Positions 41,086-50,415 of a stretch of DNA of 64,000 bases are shown here, piece by piece. The first letter of the stretch is position 1. The number at the start of each line of letters is the position of its first letter. The DNA lies in contig DATKMK010000037.1 in the NCBI GenBank assembly GCA_035541895.1, positions 1-64,000 on the forward strand. The letters run 5' to 3'. The notes beneath the pieces are model-generated. The model made no database searches. It was not told the origin of the DNA and saw nothing but the letters and a program-made list of their open reading frames with translations. This DNA is from DATKMK01 sp035541895. Its GTDB lineage: Bacteria; Desulfobacterota; Binatia; HRBIN30; JACQVA1. A program made the position numbers and the translations under genes.

Positions 41086-44004
41086 ATGCGTTTCATATCG
41101 TGGCAATCGATCGCGTTCGTAATTCTCAGCACCATGGTGGTGACGGCCACCGGCTGCGGCGGTTCCAACTCCACCCCGGTGCACGCCACGATTACACCGA
41201 CCGCGACAAATGCGCTGACGTCAACCGCGACGCCGACGGAAGTGCCGACGGTCACCGCAACCGCGCTGCTGCCGACGCCGACCCCCTCCGACCCAATCGC
41301 CGGCCTGCCGGTCGATGAGACGATCCACTTGCCTGGACTCGGCGGCCAGACCGATGCAGTCACCGACGAACTCGGCATTCCGCATATTTATGGTCCGGAC
41401 CTGGATTCGATTGTGTTCGTGCAGGGCTATTTGGTGGCGGCATCGCGGTTCTGGTCGATGGACGCGTTCCGCCGTGTCGCCGAAGGGCGGCTGAGCGAGA
41501 TTTTTGGAGCCATCACGCTCAGCACCGACGTGGTCATGCGCACGGAGTTCACCACCCGTGATGGCCGGCGTTTGGAGGAGGCGCTGTGGGAGCACGTGCA
41601 GGCGGTCGACCCGGAAATCGCACAACTGCTCAATGCGTATGCCGCGGGAATCAATGCCTGGTTGGCCGATCTGCGTGCGGGCAGGAATGGCGCGACGTTG
41701 CCGCCCGACTACGAGATGTTCCTGGTGAACCAAACGGCAAACGATCTGCAGGACTGGCGTCCGCAAGACACCATCGCGATCGCTCGACTGCAGGCCTGGA
41801 GCCTGTCGGAAACACTTGAAGACGAGATTGATCGCGCCAGCCTTGACGCGAATCCGAATCTGCCCGCCGCGCTTCGCGCCGACGTATTTCGTTCCGCGCC
41901 GGCGGCGCCGGCGACGGTGTTGCCGGTTGGGCAGTCGGCACAGCGATCGAATGCAAGGGCGCGTTCCGCGCCGGCTCCGGTGGTGTTGCCACCGATGCGG
42001 ATTCTCCGCGCCGTCTCCGACCTACTTGCCCACGCTGCAGCCGCGTGGCCGTTTGGAAGTCGCCACACCAGCGTCGGCAGCAACAACTGGATCGTTGCGC
42101 CCGCGTTGTCGGCGAACGGCTTCGCGATGGTCGCTAATGACCCGCACCTGCAGCTTTTCAATCCCCCCATTTGGTTCATGCAGCAACTCGAAGCCACCAC
42201 CGGACCGCGGGGACCGGAGCGGGTCAACGGCGTCAACTTTCCGGGACTTCCCGGCGTGATCCTCGGACACAACGACAAGGGCGCCTGGGGCGCTACTGTC
42301 TCCGGCTTCGACGTCACCGACGTGTACGTGGAAACCGTGACCACGCCGCCCGATTATCCCAGTTCGCCGCGCACCGTGCTCTTCAAGGGCGATCAAGTTC
42401 CTGTCCTGCGTATCGATGAGCATTTCAAAATGAAGGGTGGAGCCGATCGAATCTTTCCGATCGAGGTGGTTCCACATCATGGACCGATGGTTCCGGATCC
42501 CGACTTGACCGACGGCGTCGAGGGTCTCGCGGCAACCGACATGAGCTTCCGTTGGACCGGGCATGAGATTACCAACGACGAACGCTTTCTGCTCGATCTC
42601 AATCGCGCCGGCGACGTGGACGAATTCAAGGCCGCGATCAGGAGCTTCGCGGTCGGCGGGCAGAACTGGGTGTGGGGCGACGTTCACGGCGATATCGCCT
42701 ACTTCCCGTACGTCTTGGTACCGCAACGCCCGGCGGGAACGGTTCCGTTCCGGCCGATGTCGGGGACCGGTGATGCGGAGTGGCTCACGGACGGGCAGGG
42801 CAACACTCTCTGGCTGCCTGAAGATAAGATTCCGCAGGCCACCAACCCGCCCCAGGGGTTCTTGTCGACGGCGAACAACGATCAAGTCGGCAACACGCTG
42901 GACAACGACCCGCTCAATGACGCAACGTACTTCGCCTACTCGTTCGACCTCGGTTTCCGCGAACAGCGCATTCAAGAAATGCTGTCGAACAGTGCCGGTG
43001 ATCGCGCGTCGGGATCCCTCATCTCCGCCGCCGACATGTCCCGTTATCAGTACGATACATCGAGTAAGGAAGCGGCACGTCTCGTTCCCTTCCTGTTGAC
43101 GGCCGCGGAGAATCGCCCCGATCTGGTGACCGCGGACATGCAGGCGGCGCTCGACCGACTCCGATCGTGGGGGGCGCGAACGAACGAGACGCCGCCGTAT
43201 CGGATGGTCTCGGGTATTGATCCTGCCGATCTTCGCAGCGACGTGCCGCCGCGCCAGACGCCGGTGTCGGACCGCGAGCGGGCAGACGCGATCGCGTCGT
43301 CGATTTTCGCCGGCTGGACGACTCGGCTGGTGCCCGAGATTTTCGCGGACGACTTCGCCGATACCGGCGTGGGTGTACCAGGCGGTCAGGACGCGACGAA
43401 GGCGTTGTTGCACATTCTGGAGGACACCGATCGAACTGAGCCCGGCCTGATCGTGCACACCAAAGGGGCCGATGGACAAAGCACGCTATGGGACAATCGC
43501 AACACGCCGCAAGTGGAGACCCGTGATGAGATTCTGCTCGGCGCGCTGCAGGATGGCTTGAGCTTCTTGGCGAACAGCTTCGCAACGGCCGATCAAACGA
43601 GTTGGCTCTGGGGCAAGATCCACCAAGTGCGCTTGCAACACTTCTTCGGTCAAGCCGGGATTCCGTTCTTCGACCTTGGTCCGTTCGCTGCGGGCGGTGG
43701 CCGCTTCACCGTTGATCCGGCGAACTATAGTTTGACCGGCAGCAGCTTCACGTACTCGGACGGACCGTCGCAACGCTTCGTCGCCGTGCTCGATCCCGCC
43801 GGCGTCCGTGCGGTCAATGCGCTGCCCGGCGGGCAGAACGGCAACCCCGGCGGCAAGGCAGCGCAGAATTTCAACCGTATCAATCCGAGCGTTCACTACG
43901 GTGATCTGATGCCGGGGTGGATCAACGGTGAAACGTTCGAGTATCACATCAGCCACGCCGAGGTCGCCGCACATGCGGTCAGAAAGGTCCGCTTCGCACC
44001 GTGA
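41086..44004 (+). CDS. Penicillin-acylase-family lipoprotein
   Basis: N-terminal-nucleophile amidohydrolase family; members cleave penicillins, acyl-homoserine lactones or other amides. The 972-residue precursor has a lipoprotein signal ending VVTATGC and a Thr/Pro linker (about 30-70). The acylase alpha part (IPHIYGPDLDSIVFVQGYLVAASRFWSMD) comes next. The self-processing site is HTSVGSNNW, where the Ser becomes the beta-chain nucleophile. MVANDPHLQL and YGDLMPGWINGE follow. It is surface- or periplasm-facing. Substrate unknown. Confidence 0.9.
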   Translation: MRFISWQSIAFVILSTMVVTATGCGGSNSTPVHATITPTATNALTSTATPTEVPTVTATALLPTPTPSDPIAGLPVDETIHLPGLGGQTDAVTDELGIPHIYGPDLDSIVFVQGYLVAASRFWSMDAFRRVAEGRLSEIFGAITLSTDVVMRTEFTTRDGRRLEEALWEHVQAVDPEIAQLLNAYAAGINAWLADLRAGRNGATLPPDYEMFLVNQTANDLQDWRPQDTIAIARLQAWSLSETLEDEIDRASLDANPNLPAALRADVFRSAPAAPATVLPVGQSAQRSNARARSAPAPVVLPPMRILRAVSDLLAHAAAAWPFGSRHTSVGSNNWIVAPALSANGFAMVANDPHLQLFNPPIWFMQQLEATTGPRGPERVNGVNFPGLPGVILGHNDKGAWGATVSGFDVTDVYVETVTTPPDYPSSPRTVLFKGDQVPVLRIDEHFKMKGGADRIFPIEVVPHHGPMVPDPDLTDGVEGLAATDMSFRWTGHEITNDERFLLDLNRAGDVDEFKAAIRSFAVGGQNWVWGDVHGDIAYFPYVLVPQRPAGTVPFRPMSGTGDAEWLTDGQGNTLWLPEDKIPQATNPPQGFLSTANNDQVGNTLDNDPLNDATYFAYSFDLGFREQRIQEMLSNSAGDRASGSLISAADMSRYQYDTSSKEAARLVPFLLTAAENRPDLVTADMQAALDRLRSWGARTNETPPYRMVSGIDPADLRSDVPPRQTPVSDRERADAIASSIFAGWTTRLVPEIFADDFADTGVGVPGGQDATKALLHILEDTDRTEPGLIVHTKGADGQSTLWDNRNTPQVETRDEILLGALQDGLSFLANSFATADQTSWLWGKIHQVRLQHFFGQAGIPFFDLGPFAAGGGRFTVDPANYSLTGSSFTYSDGPSQRFVAVLDPAGVRAVNALPGGQNGNPGGKAAQNFNRINPSVHYGDLMPGWINGETFEYHISHAEVAAHAVRKVRFAP

Positions 44005-44162
44005 GCTGATGTAATCGACCGAGCGCATCCAGTGGTGACGCGCAGATGCGTTCGTCAGCAGTTGACTTCGCGTCGACGTCGCGTCGCGGTCCTGGGGATA
44101 GAAGGAAATGCGGTTTTAGCATCGACTAGAACCGGGCCAGCCATTGGTGAGCCGCGCCGAGG

Positions 44163-47100
44163 TTGGCCGGCTCGGTCCGCCTCTTGCCTACCTGGGATGC
44201 GAGGCGAGGTGCGGAAATCGGTCCGCGATGTCGATCATTGGTGTCGCTGCTCTTCGTCACGACCTTCACTAGCGTGGCAACGGCGGCAAATCTCAATGCG
44301 ACCTGGAACGGGGGCTCTGGAGCGTGGAGTATCACGGCGAAGTGGAGTGGGGGTGTGGTGCCGAACAACGCCGGCACCGACAGCTTCAGTGTCTTCATTG
44401 ACGGCGGCAAGGCGACTGCGTCGGTCGTAACATTGGATGTCAGTAGTACGGTCACGAACCTGACCATCGACAACGGCGACGCGCTCGACCACATTAGCGG
44501 ACGCGCGCTGGCAATTGCCGGCGGCGCCGTCGTGAACAACGGCACGTGGGCGGTCAGCACCGGCGGACAGCTCACCGACCTTCTCTTCTACGACGGCGTC
44601 ACCCTGTCCGGCAGCGGCAGCATCGTGATGAACAACGCCCTGTTCTTGGCGAATCGAATCCTGACGAACAATAGCGTGCTGAGCCAAGGGGTGAACCATA
44701 CGATTCGCGGTTCAGGGCAATTGCTCGCGAACAGCGGTGGCATGGTGAACCACGGGGCGGTGGTGGTCGACCAACCAAACGGATTGGTGATTGATCCCAA
44801 CGAGATCGGCTTCACCAATGACGGCCTGATGCAAGCCGACGGCGGCCCACTCACTCTCGCCGGGGGCACGTTCGCCAACTCAGGTGGAACGATTGAGGCC
44901 CTGGAGGATTCGGCGGTGGTGATCCAAGCCGGGGCGACCGTCGTCGGCGGCACGGTGCGCAGCCAAGGCGGCGGGCTGGTGCTGCCACAAGGTGGGACGT
45001 TGATGAACGTGACCACCAGCGGCAGGGTGCGCCAGGAAAACGGTCAAGACGCGGTCGTCTGTGGCGGCCTGACCAACAACGGGGCCTGGGAGCTGAACAC
45101 GACCGGATCGCTCACGGACATGTGGTTCAGCGGCGGCATCACGCTCCTCGGCACCGGCAGCATTGTGATGAACAACGCCCTGTTCTTGGCTAACCGGATT
45201 CTGACCGATAACACCGTGTTGACTCAGGCAGCGGGACATACGATTCGCGGCTCGGGTCAATTGCTCGCCGACAGCGGCGGGATGATCAATCAGGGCACCA
45301 TCATCGTCGACCAAGTCAATGGGCTACAAGTCGACCCCAACGGCCTCGGCTTCGTCAACACCGGCCTGATACAAGCCGACGGCGGTCCCCTGATGCTGGT
45401 GTCTGGTGTGTTTACCAACACGGCGGGAATTATCGAGGCCCTGGATGATTCGGCGGTGGAGATTCAAGGCGGGGCCACCCTGGTCGGAGGCACGGTTCGC
45501 AGTCAGGGTACCGGGCTCGTGCTGCCGCAAGGTGGGACGCTGACCAACCTGACGACCAGCGGCACGATACGGCAAGACAACGACTACGATGTCCTCATCA
45601 CCGGCGGTTTGGTCAACAACGGGGCCTGGGCGCTGAATACGACGGGATCGCTGACGGACATGTGGTTCAGCGGCGGCATCACACTATCCGGCACTGGCAG
45701 CATCGTGATGAACAACGCCCTGTTCTTGGCCAACCGGATACTGACCGACAACACGGTGCTGACCCAGGCAGCGGGGCATACGATTCGCGGATCCGGCCAG
45801 TTGCTCGCGAACAGCGGCGGAATGATCAACCACGGCAGCATCATTGTCGATCAACTCGACGGGCTGCAGGTCGATCCCAACGATCTTGGCTTCGTCAACA
45901 CCGGTCTCATGCAGGCCGACGGCGGGCCTCTAGTCCTCGCGGGCGGCGTGTTCACGAACACGGACGGAACGATCGAAGCACTCGACGGGTCGGAAGTACA
46001 GATTCGCGGCGATGCGACAATTGCTGGGGGCCTGGTCCGCAGCCAAGGCGCTGGGGCGGTCGTTCCGCAGGGCGGAGCGTTCACGGATGTGACCACCAGC
46101 GGCAGCGTGCGGCAGGACAGCGGACAAGTTGCGAAAGTCACAGGCGCCCTGGTCAACAATGCAACCTGGACGCTGAACACCGGCGGCGCGCCTACGGACA
46201 TTGATTTCGTCGATGGGGTTACGGTGTCCGGCAGCGGCAGCATCGTTATGAACAATGCCCTGTTCCTGGCCAATCGAATACTCACGAACAACACGGTGCT
46301 GACGCAGGCGGCGGGCCACACCATCCGTGGCTCCGGCCAGCTGCTTGCCAACAGCGGCGGCATGCTCAACCAGGGCACAATCCTGGCGGATCAACCCAAC
46401 GGGCTGGTCATCGATCCCAACGAGCTGGGTTTCAGTAATAGCGGCGAGCTGCAAACCGTCTCTGGCGGGATGACCATCGGCGACGGACCGTTCGCCACGT
46501 CGGGCACGGTGAGCGTCGCGGCGGGGACGACGTTGACGAGGAGCGGGCCGTACACGCAGAACGCTGGAACGACGGTCCTCGTCGGCGGCACGTTGAGCGC
46601 GACCGGAGGAGTCGACCTTCAGGGCGGCAGCCTCACGGGCTCGGGAACGATCTCGGCGAACGTGACAAACGGTGCACAGGTCAGCCCAGGCTCATCGACG
46701 GGCAAGCTGAGTGTCAATGGCAACTACACGCAGTCCCATGATGGCGCGTTGACGATTGAAATCGGCGGCACGGTTGCTGGCAACCAGCTCGATCAACTCA
46801 CGGTCAGCGGCACAGCCACGCTCGACGGTACCCTCAACATCGTGTTGCTGGGCGAATATCGGCCGACGCTGAACACCAGCTTCGAAGTACTCACGTACGG
46901 AGGCCGCAGCGGCGACTTCGCGACAACCAACGGATTAACGCAACCCAACGGACTCGTCTTCTCGAAGACCTATACTACCCACAGCTTGGTCCTTACCGTG
47001 ATCCAGGAGGCGCCGACGCCAACGCCGACCTTCACGCCGACATCCACTGCGACCACAACGCCGACGGCCACTCCGACCGCTACTCCGACGCCGACACCCA

Positions 47101-47837
47101 CTGCGACGCCGACCCGCACCCCGACGCAGACGCCAACGCGCACACCCACGGCCACGGCGACGGCGACACCTACGCGCACACCGACATCGACGGCGACCCG
47201 CACTCCCACTCATACGGCAACCCGCACTCCCACGGCCACGCCGAGCGCCACCCCGACTCCGACGGCGACAGCGACCGTGACGGCGACCCCGACATACACT
47301 CCAACGCCGACGGCCACCCCGACGCGAACGCCTACCTCGACGGCGACGCAGACACCCAGCTTCACGGCGACGGCGACGTCCACCGTATCCCCGACGCAGA
47401 CGCCGACGGCCTCGCCTACCGCGAGCTACACCCCTACGGCGACGCCAACCGTGACGCCCACGCTTACCTCGACTGACACACCGACGATCACGGCTTCGCC
47501 CACCGAAACGAACACGCCAACCCCCACAGCCACCCCGACTCAGACCCCGACGCCGACCGACACACCAACGATTACTCCGAGTCCGACCGTGACGCCGACG
47601 CCCTCCCCGACGCCAACCCCGACGGTGACACCGACGCCGATTGAGTGCGTGGGCGACTGCGACGGAGACGGACATGTGCGGGTCGATGAATTGGTCAAGG
47701 GAGTGAATATCGCCCTCGGCACCGCGCCGTGCGATGACTGCACTGCGTTCGACGCGAATGGCGATAGGAAAGTGGAAATCGAAGAGCTGGTTCAGGCCGT
47801 CAATCACGCACTCTACGGGTGTCCCGAAGGTGATTGA
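44163..47837 (+). CDS. Giant repeat surface protein with Thr-Pro stalk and EF-hand tail
   Basis: 1224 residues. Order: signal-like segment (LVSLLFVTTFTSVATAA), an autotransporter-passenger-like start (NATWNGGSGAWSITAKWSGGVVPNN), four 180-residue repeats (from about residue 120, the last partial), a beta-rich domain (NGNYTQSHDGALTIEIGG), a 211-residue Thr-Pro linker, and two EF-hand-like loops (CDGDGHVRVDEL, DANGDRKVEIEEL). No beta-barrel translocator is present, so it is not a classical autotransporter. The start is unsure: TTG 44163 is used because no in-frame ATG precedes the signal. Asn/Gly/Thr-rich repeats suggest a beta-helix adhesin or shell protein. Confidence 0.75.
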   Translation: MAGSVRLLPTWDARRGAEIGPRCRSLVSLLFVTTFTSVATAANLNATWNGGSGAWSITAKWSGGVVPNNAGTDSFSVFIDGGKATASVVTLDVSSTVTNLTIDNGDALDHISGRALAIAGGAVVNNGTWAVSTGGQLTDLLFYDGVTLSGSGSIVMNNALFLANRILTNNSVLSQGVNHTIRGSGQLLANSGGMVNHGAVVVDQPNGLVIDPNEIGFTNDGLMQADGGPLTLAGGTFANSGGTIEALEDSAVVIQAGATVVGGTVRSQGGGLVLPQGGTLMNVTTSGRVRQENGQDAVVCGGLTNNGAWELNTTGSLTDMWFSGGITLLGTGSIVMNNALFLANRILTDNTVLTQAAGHTIRGSGQLLADSGGMINQGTIIVDQVNGLQVDPNGLGFVNTGLIQADGGPLMLVSGVFTNTAGIIEALDDSAVEIQGGATLVGGTVRSQGTGLVLPQGGTLTNLTTSGTIRQDNDYDVLITGGLVNNGAWALNTTGSLTDMWFSGGITLSGTGSIVMNNALFLANRILTDNTVLTQAAGHTIRGSGQLLANSGGMINHGSIIVDQLDGLQVDPNDLGFVNTGLMQADGGPLVLAGGVFTNTDGTIEALDGSEVQIRGDATIAGGLVRSQGAGAVVPQGGAFTDVTTSGSVRQDSGQVAKVTGALVNNATWTLNTGGAPTDIDFVDGVTVSGSGSIVMNNALFLANRILTNNTVLTQAAGHTIRGSGQLLANSGGMLNQGTILADQPNGLVIDPNELGFSNSGELQTVSGGMTIGDGPFATSGTVSVAAGTTLTRSGPYTQNAGTTVLVGGTLSATGGVDLQGGSLTGSGTISANVTNGAQVSPGSSTGKLSVNGNYTQSHDGALTIEIGGTVAGNQLDQLTVSGTATLDGTLNIVLLGEYRPTLNTSFEVLTYGGRSGDFATTNGLTQPNGLVFSKTYTTHSLVLTVIQEAPTPTPTFTPTSTATTTPTATPTATPTPTPTATPTRTPTQTPTRTPTATATATPTRTPTSTATRTPTHTATRTPTATPSATPTPTATATVTATPTYTPTPTATPTRTPTSTATQTPSFTATATSTVSPTQTPTASPTASYTPTATPTVTPTLTSTDTPTITASPTETNTPTPTATPTQTPTPTDTPTITPSPTVTPTPSPTPTPTVTPTPIECVGDCDGDGHVRVDELVKGVNIALGTAPCDDCTAFDANGDRKVEIEELVQAVNHALYGCPEGD
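44520..46440 (+). repeat. 540-bp tandem repeats inside the surface-protein gene
   Basis: Three full units (44520-45059, 45060-45599, 45600-46139) and a partial fourth (46140 to about 46440). The 20-mer beginning at 44631 (AACAACGCCCTGTTCTTGGC) recurs at 45171 and 45711, and with one base change at 46251, so the period is exactly 540 bp or 180 codons. Units 2 and 3 are the most alike. A lone pair of divergent units lies in the next gene. Confidence 0.9.
47010..47642 (+). repeat. Thr-Pro low-complexity linker
   Basis: About 211 codons of Thr, Pro, Ala and Ser, mostly in the pattern T-P-T-x-T. At DNA level it is a degenerate array of ACG/CCG/ACC codons. Read on the other strand it produces long Gly/Val or Arg/Gly frames that are artefacts. 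It should be an extended, perhaps O-glycosylated, spacer. Confidence 0.9.
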
Positions 47838-47885
47838 TCCGTCGCCACTTGAAAAAAATCGCCGCTGCTGCACACTCCGCGCGTG

Positions 47886-50336
47886 ATGCCGGCGGACTTC
47901 TCGCCGGGGTTCGATCGGAACGCGGCAGTGACGTCAGCCAAATCTATTCTGTGTGCGTGTGCCCTGGGCTTCGGCGTCTTGCATCGCCCGGCGATCGCAG
48001 CCGCTGTCAGCGCAACCTGGAACGGCGGCGACGGAAACTGGAGTGCTGCGTCTGCCTGGAGTGGCGGGGTGGTGCCGAACAACAGTGGCGGCAATAGCTT
48101 CGGTGTGTTTATTGATGGCAAGAATCCTGCGGCATCTACCGTCACGTTGGATCTGAGCCCGACGGTATCGATGCTGGCGATCGACGCGGGAGACGAACTG
48201 GATCAGGTCAATGCAACCGCGCTCACGGTGCTCGCGGGCCCGGTGGTGAACGAGGGGACGTGGCAACTCCAGTCGTCGGGCGCGCTCACCGACGTCATAT
48301 TCGCCGGCGGCGTGTTGTTGTTCGGCAGCGGCAGCATCGTTATGAACGACACACCTTCATCGACGAATCGGATTCTGACGGACAACACCGTGTTGACACA
48401 GGCGGCCGGGCACACGATTCGCGGATCCGGCCAATTGCTGGGCAACAGCGGTGGCATGATCAACAACGGCGCAGTCGTCGCCGATCAGCCGGACGAGTTG
48501 CGGGTTGATCCCAATGGCTTGGCGGTGACGAACAGCGGCCTTCTGCAGGCGAGCAACGGCGGTACCCTGACCCTGGCGCAGGGCACGTTCAACAACGCCG
48601 GCGGGACCATCGAAGCCCTAGATGGTTCGCAGGTTCGCATGCTTTTTGGCGCCACTGTCATTGGGGGAACGGTCCAGAGTAGCGGCGCCGGTGCTGTTGT
48701 GCCGCAAGAGGGGACTCTTTCGAATGTCGCCACGCGGGGCACGATTCGCGTGGAAGACAATCGCTACGCGATCGTGACCGGAACGCTCGTCAACGACGGA
48801 ACCTGGCAGCTCAATTCGACTGGCAACACGACCGACATCCTGTGCCGCGGCGGCGCGACGTTGTCGGGTAGCGGTAGCGTCGTGATGAGTAACCATCCGT
48901 CGCACAACAATCGCATCCTCACGGATAACACCGTGCTTACTCACGGCCCGAGCCATACCATTCGAGGTGCTGGGCAGGTGTTGGCGGGAAGCGGCGGACT
49001 GCTGAACCAGGGCAGCATCGTTATCGACCAGCCGAACGGCATGACCATCACGCCGAATGCGCTCGGCTTTACAAACACCGGGACCTTGCAGGCGCAGGTC
49101 GGAAACTTGATGATCAACGGCGGTCCATTCACAAGCTCGGGGAATGTGAGCATCGGGGCTGGCACGATCGTTGTCCGCAATGGGAGCTACATCCAAACCG
49201 GTGGTGCAACGATGCTCGTGGGCGGCACGCTGAGCGCGACAGGCTTGGTGGACATTCAAGCCGGCATGCTTGCGGGATCGGGAACGGTAGAGGCAAATGT
49301 TCGGAATGGGGGCGAGGTGAGCCCGGGGATGTCGGCGGGCGCGTTGACGATTCAAGGCAACTACACGCAAACCGACAGCGGGGCGTTGACGATCGAGATC
49401 GGCGGACCGCTCGCCGGCGTCGGGTTCGACCAATTGGTGGTCGGGGGTTCCGCATCGCTGGCGGGAAGTGTGAACCTCGGGCTGGTTGGCGACTTCCGCC
49501 CGGCTCTCAATTCCCAATTCGAGATCCTCAAGTTCAGCAGTCGCAGCGGCGAATTCGCAAGCATCGACGGCCTGGTCCAAGGCACCGGCCTGATGTTCTC
49601 AGCGACGTACACGCCCACAGGCCTAGTTCTGAGCGTCATTGCCGAGGCGGCGACCCCGACTCCGACCGGTACCCCGACGGCAACCTCGACCTGGACCTCA
49701 ACAACGACTCCGAGTCCCACCTTCACCGCGACGGCCACCCGCACTGCCACGGCGACAGCAACGCGCTCACCCAGCCGAACCGTAACCGGGACAGCGACGC
49801 GAACGGCAACGCCGACCTCGAGTCCAACGCGAACGTCGACCGGCTCAAAGGTTCAAACCCCGACGCCGACTCGCTCGCCAGGCATTTCCCCAACCACGTC
49901 GCCGACGGCGACGACGACGGTAACGGTGAGCTCCACCGCCACACCGATGCCGACCAGTTCGAGCACGCACACCGTGATGCCGACTAGCTCGGCCGCGTCT
50001 ACGCCAACTTCCAGCGTGCGACCTACCGCAGGCCCGAGTAAGACCGAGACGGCAGCGGTGACGCCGACAAGTTCGCCGATCCAGACACCCTCCCCAAGTG
50101 CGACGCCCACCCCAACCGCGAGTCAGACCCCCAGCCGGTGCGACGGAGATTGCGACGGCAGCGGTCGCGTGACGGTCGACGAGGTGGTTACCGCAGTGAA
50201 CATTGCGCTCGACAGTGTATCGATCACTGATTGTATGGCCGCTGACGTGAACGGAGACGGTCAGGTCAGTGTGGACGAATTGGTGCACGCGGTGAACAGT
50301 GCACTGAATGGCTGTCCGAGTGCGTCGGCTGGTTGA
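47886..50336 (+). CDS. Second repeat surface protein, paralogue of the upstream gene
   Basis: 816 residues with the same plan: signal peptide (ILCACALGFGVLHRPAIAAA), NATW-like start (SATWNGGDGNWSAASAWSGGVVPNN), two repeat units about 181 residues apart, a beta-rich domain (NYTQTDSGALTIEIGG), a Thr/Ser/Pro linker (49647-50138), and paired EF-hand loops (CDGSGRVTVDEV, DVNGDGQVSVDEL). It starts 49 bases after the upstream gene and clearly arose by duplication. ATG 47886 chosen over GTG 47883. Confidence 0.78.
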   Translation: MPADFSPGFDRNAAVTSAKSILCACALGFGVLHRPAIAAAVSATWNGGDGNWSAASAWSGGVVPNNSGGNSFGVFIDGKNPAASTVTLDLSPTVSMLAIDAGDELDQVNATALTVLAGPVVNEGTWQLQSSGALTDVIFAGGVLLFGSGSIVMNDTPSSTNRILTDNTVLTQAAGHTIRGSGQLLGNSGGMINNGAVVADQPDELRVDPNGLAVTNSGLLQASNGGTLTLAQGTFNNAGGTIEALDGSQVRMLFGATVIGGTVQSSGAGAVVPQEGTLSNVATRGTIRVEDNRYAIVTGTLVNDGTWQLNSTGNTTDILCRGGATLSGSGSVVMSNHPSHNNRILTDNTVLTHGPSHTIRGAGQVLAGSGGLLNQGSIVIDQPNGMTITPNALGFTNTGTLQAQVGNLMINGGPFTSSGNVSIGAGTIVVRNGSYIQTGGATMLVGGTLSATGLVDIQAGMLAGSGTVEANVRNGGEVSPGMSAGALTIQGNYTQTDSGALTIEIGGPLAGVGFDQLVVGGSASLAGSVNLGLVGDFRPALNSQFEILKFSSRSGEFASIDGLVQGTGLMFSATYTPTGLVLSVIAEAATPTPTGTPTATSTWTSTTTPSPTFTATATRTATATATRSPSRTVTGTATRTATPTSSPTRTSTGSKVQTPTPTRSPGISPTTSPTATTTVTVSSTATPMPTSSSTHTVMPTSSAASTPTSSVRPTAGPSKTETAAVTPTSSPIQTPSPSATPTPTASQTPSRCDGDCDGSGRVTVDEVVTAVNIALDSVSITDCMAADVNGDGQVSVDELVHAVNSALNGCPSASAG
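48235..49140 (+). repeat. Two diverged copies of the 180-residue repeat
   Basis: The segment GGGTTC-free unit can be tracked by the protein string NRILTDNTVLT, encoded at 48367-48400 and again at 48910-48943, 543 bp apart. They are less alike than the units in the upstream gene, and one codon longer in period, so they separated before the upstream array expanded. Confidence 0.75.
49647..50138 (+). repeat. Thr/Ser/Pro linker of the second surface protein
   Basis: About 164 codons of Thr, Ser, Pro and Ala with occasional Lys, Val and Met, less regular than the linker of the paralogue. It joins the beta-rich part to the EF-hand pair. Confidence 0.85.
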
Positions 50337-50415
50337 TCTCAGCGGATGGTCTGATAAACGAAGCCCTCGCAGCGGTGACGTAAGGAACACTCCATTCGAA
50401 AGAAAGGTAGAACAA

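Noticed and set aside
44520..46440. CRISPR array or insertion-sequence origin of the repeats
   Set aside because: Units are 540 bp, in frame, without spacers, terminal repeats or transposase, so they are internal protein repeats. No CRISPR array is seen elsewhere.
46935..47873. Long minus-strand Gly/Arg and Gly/Val frames over the Thr-Pro linker
   Set aside because: They are the reverse reading of a regular Thr/Pro codon array, have extreme composition and no ribosome site.
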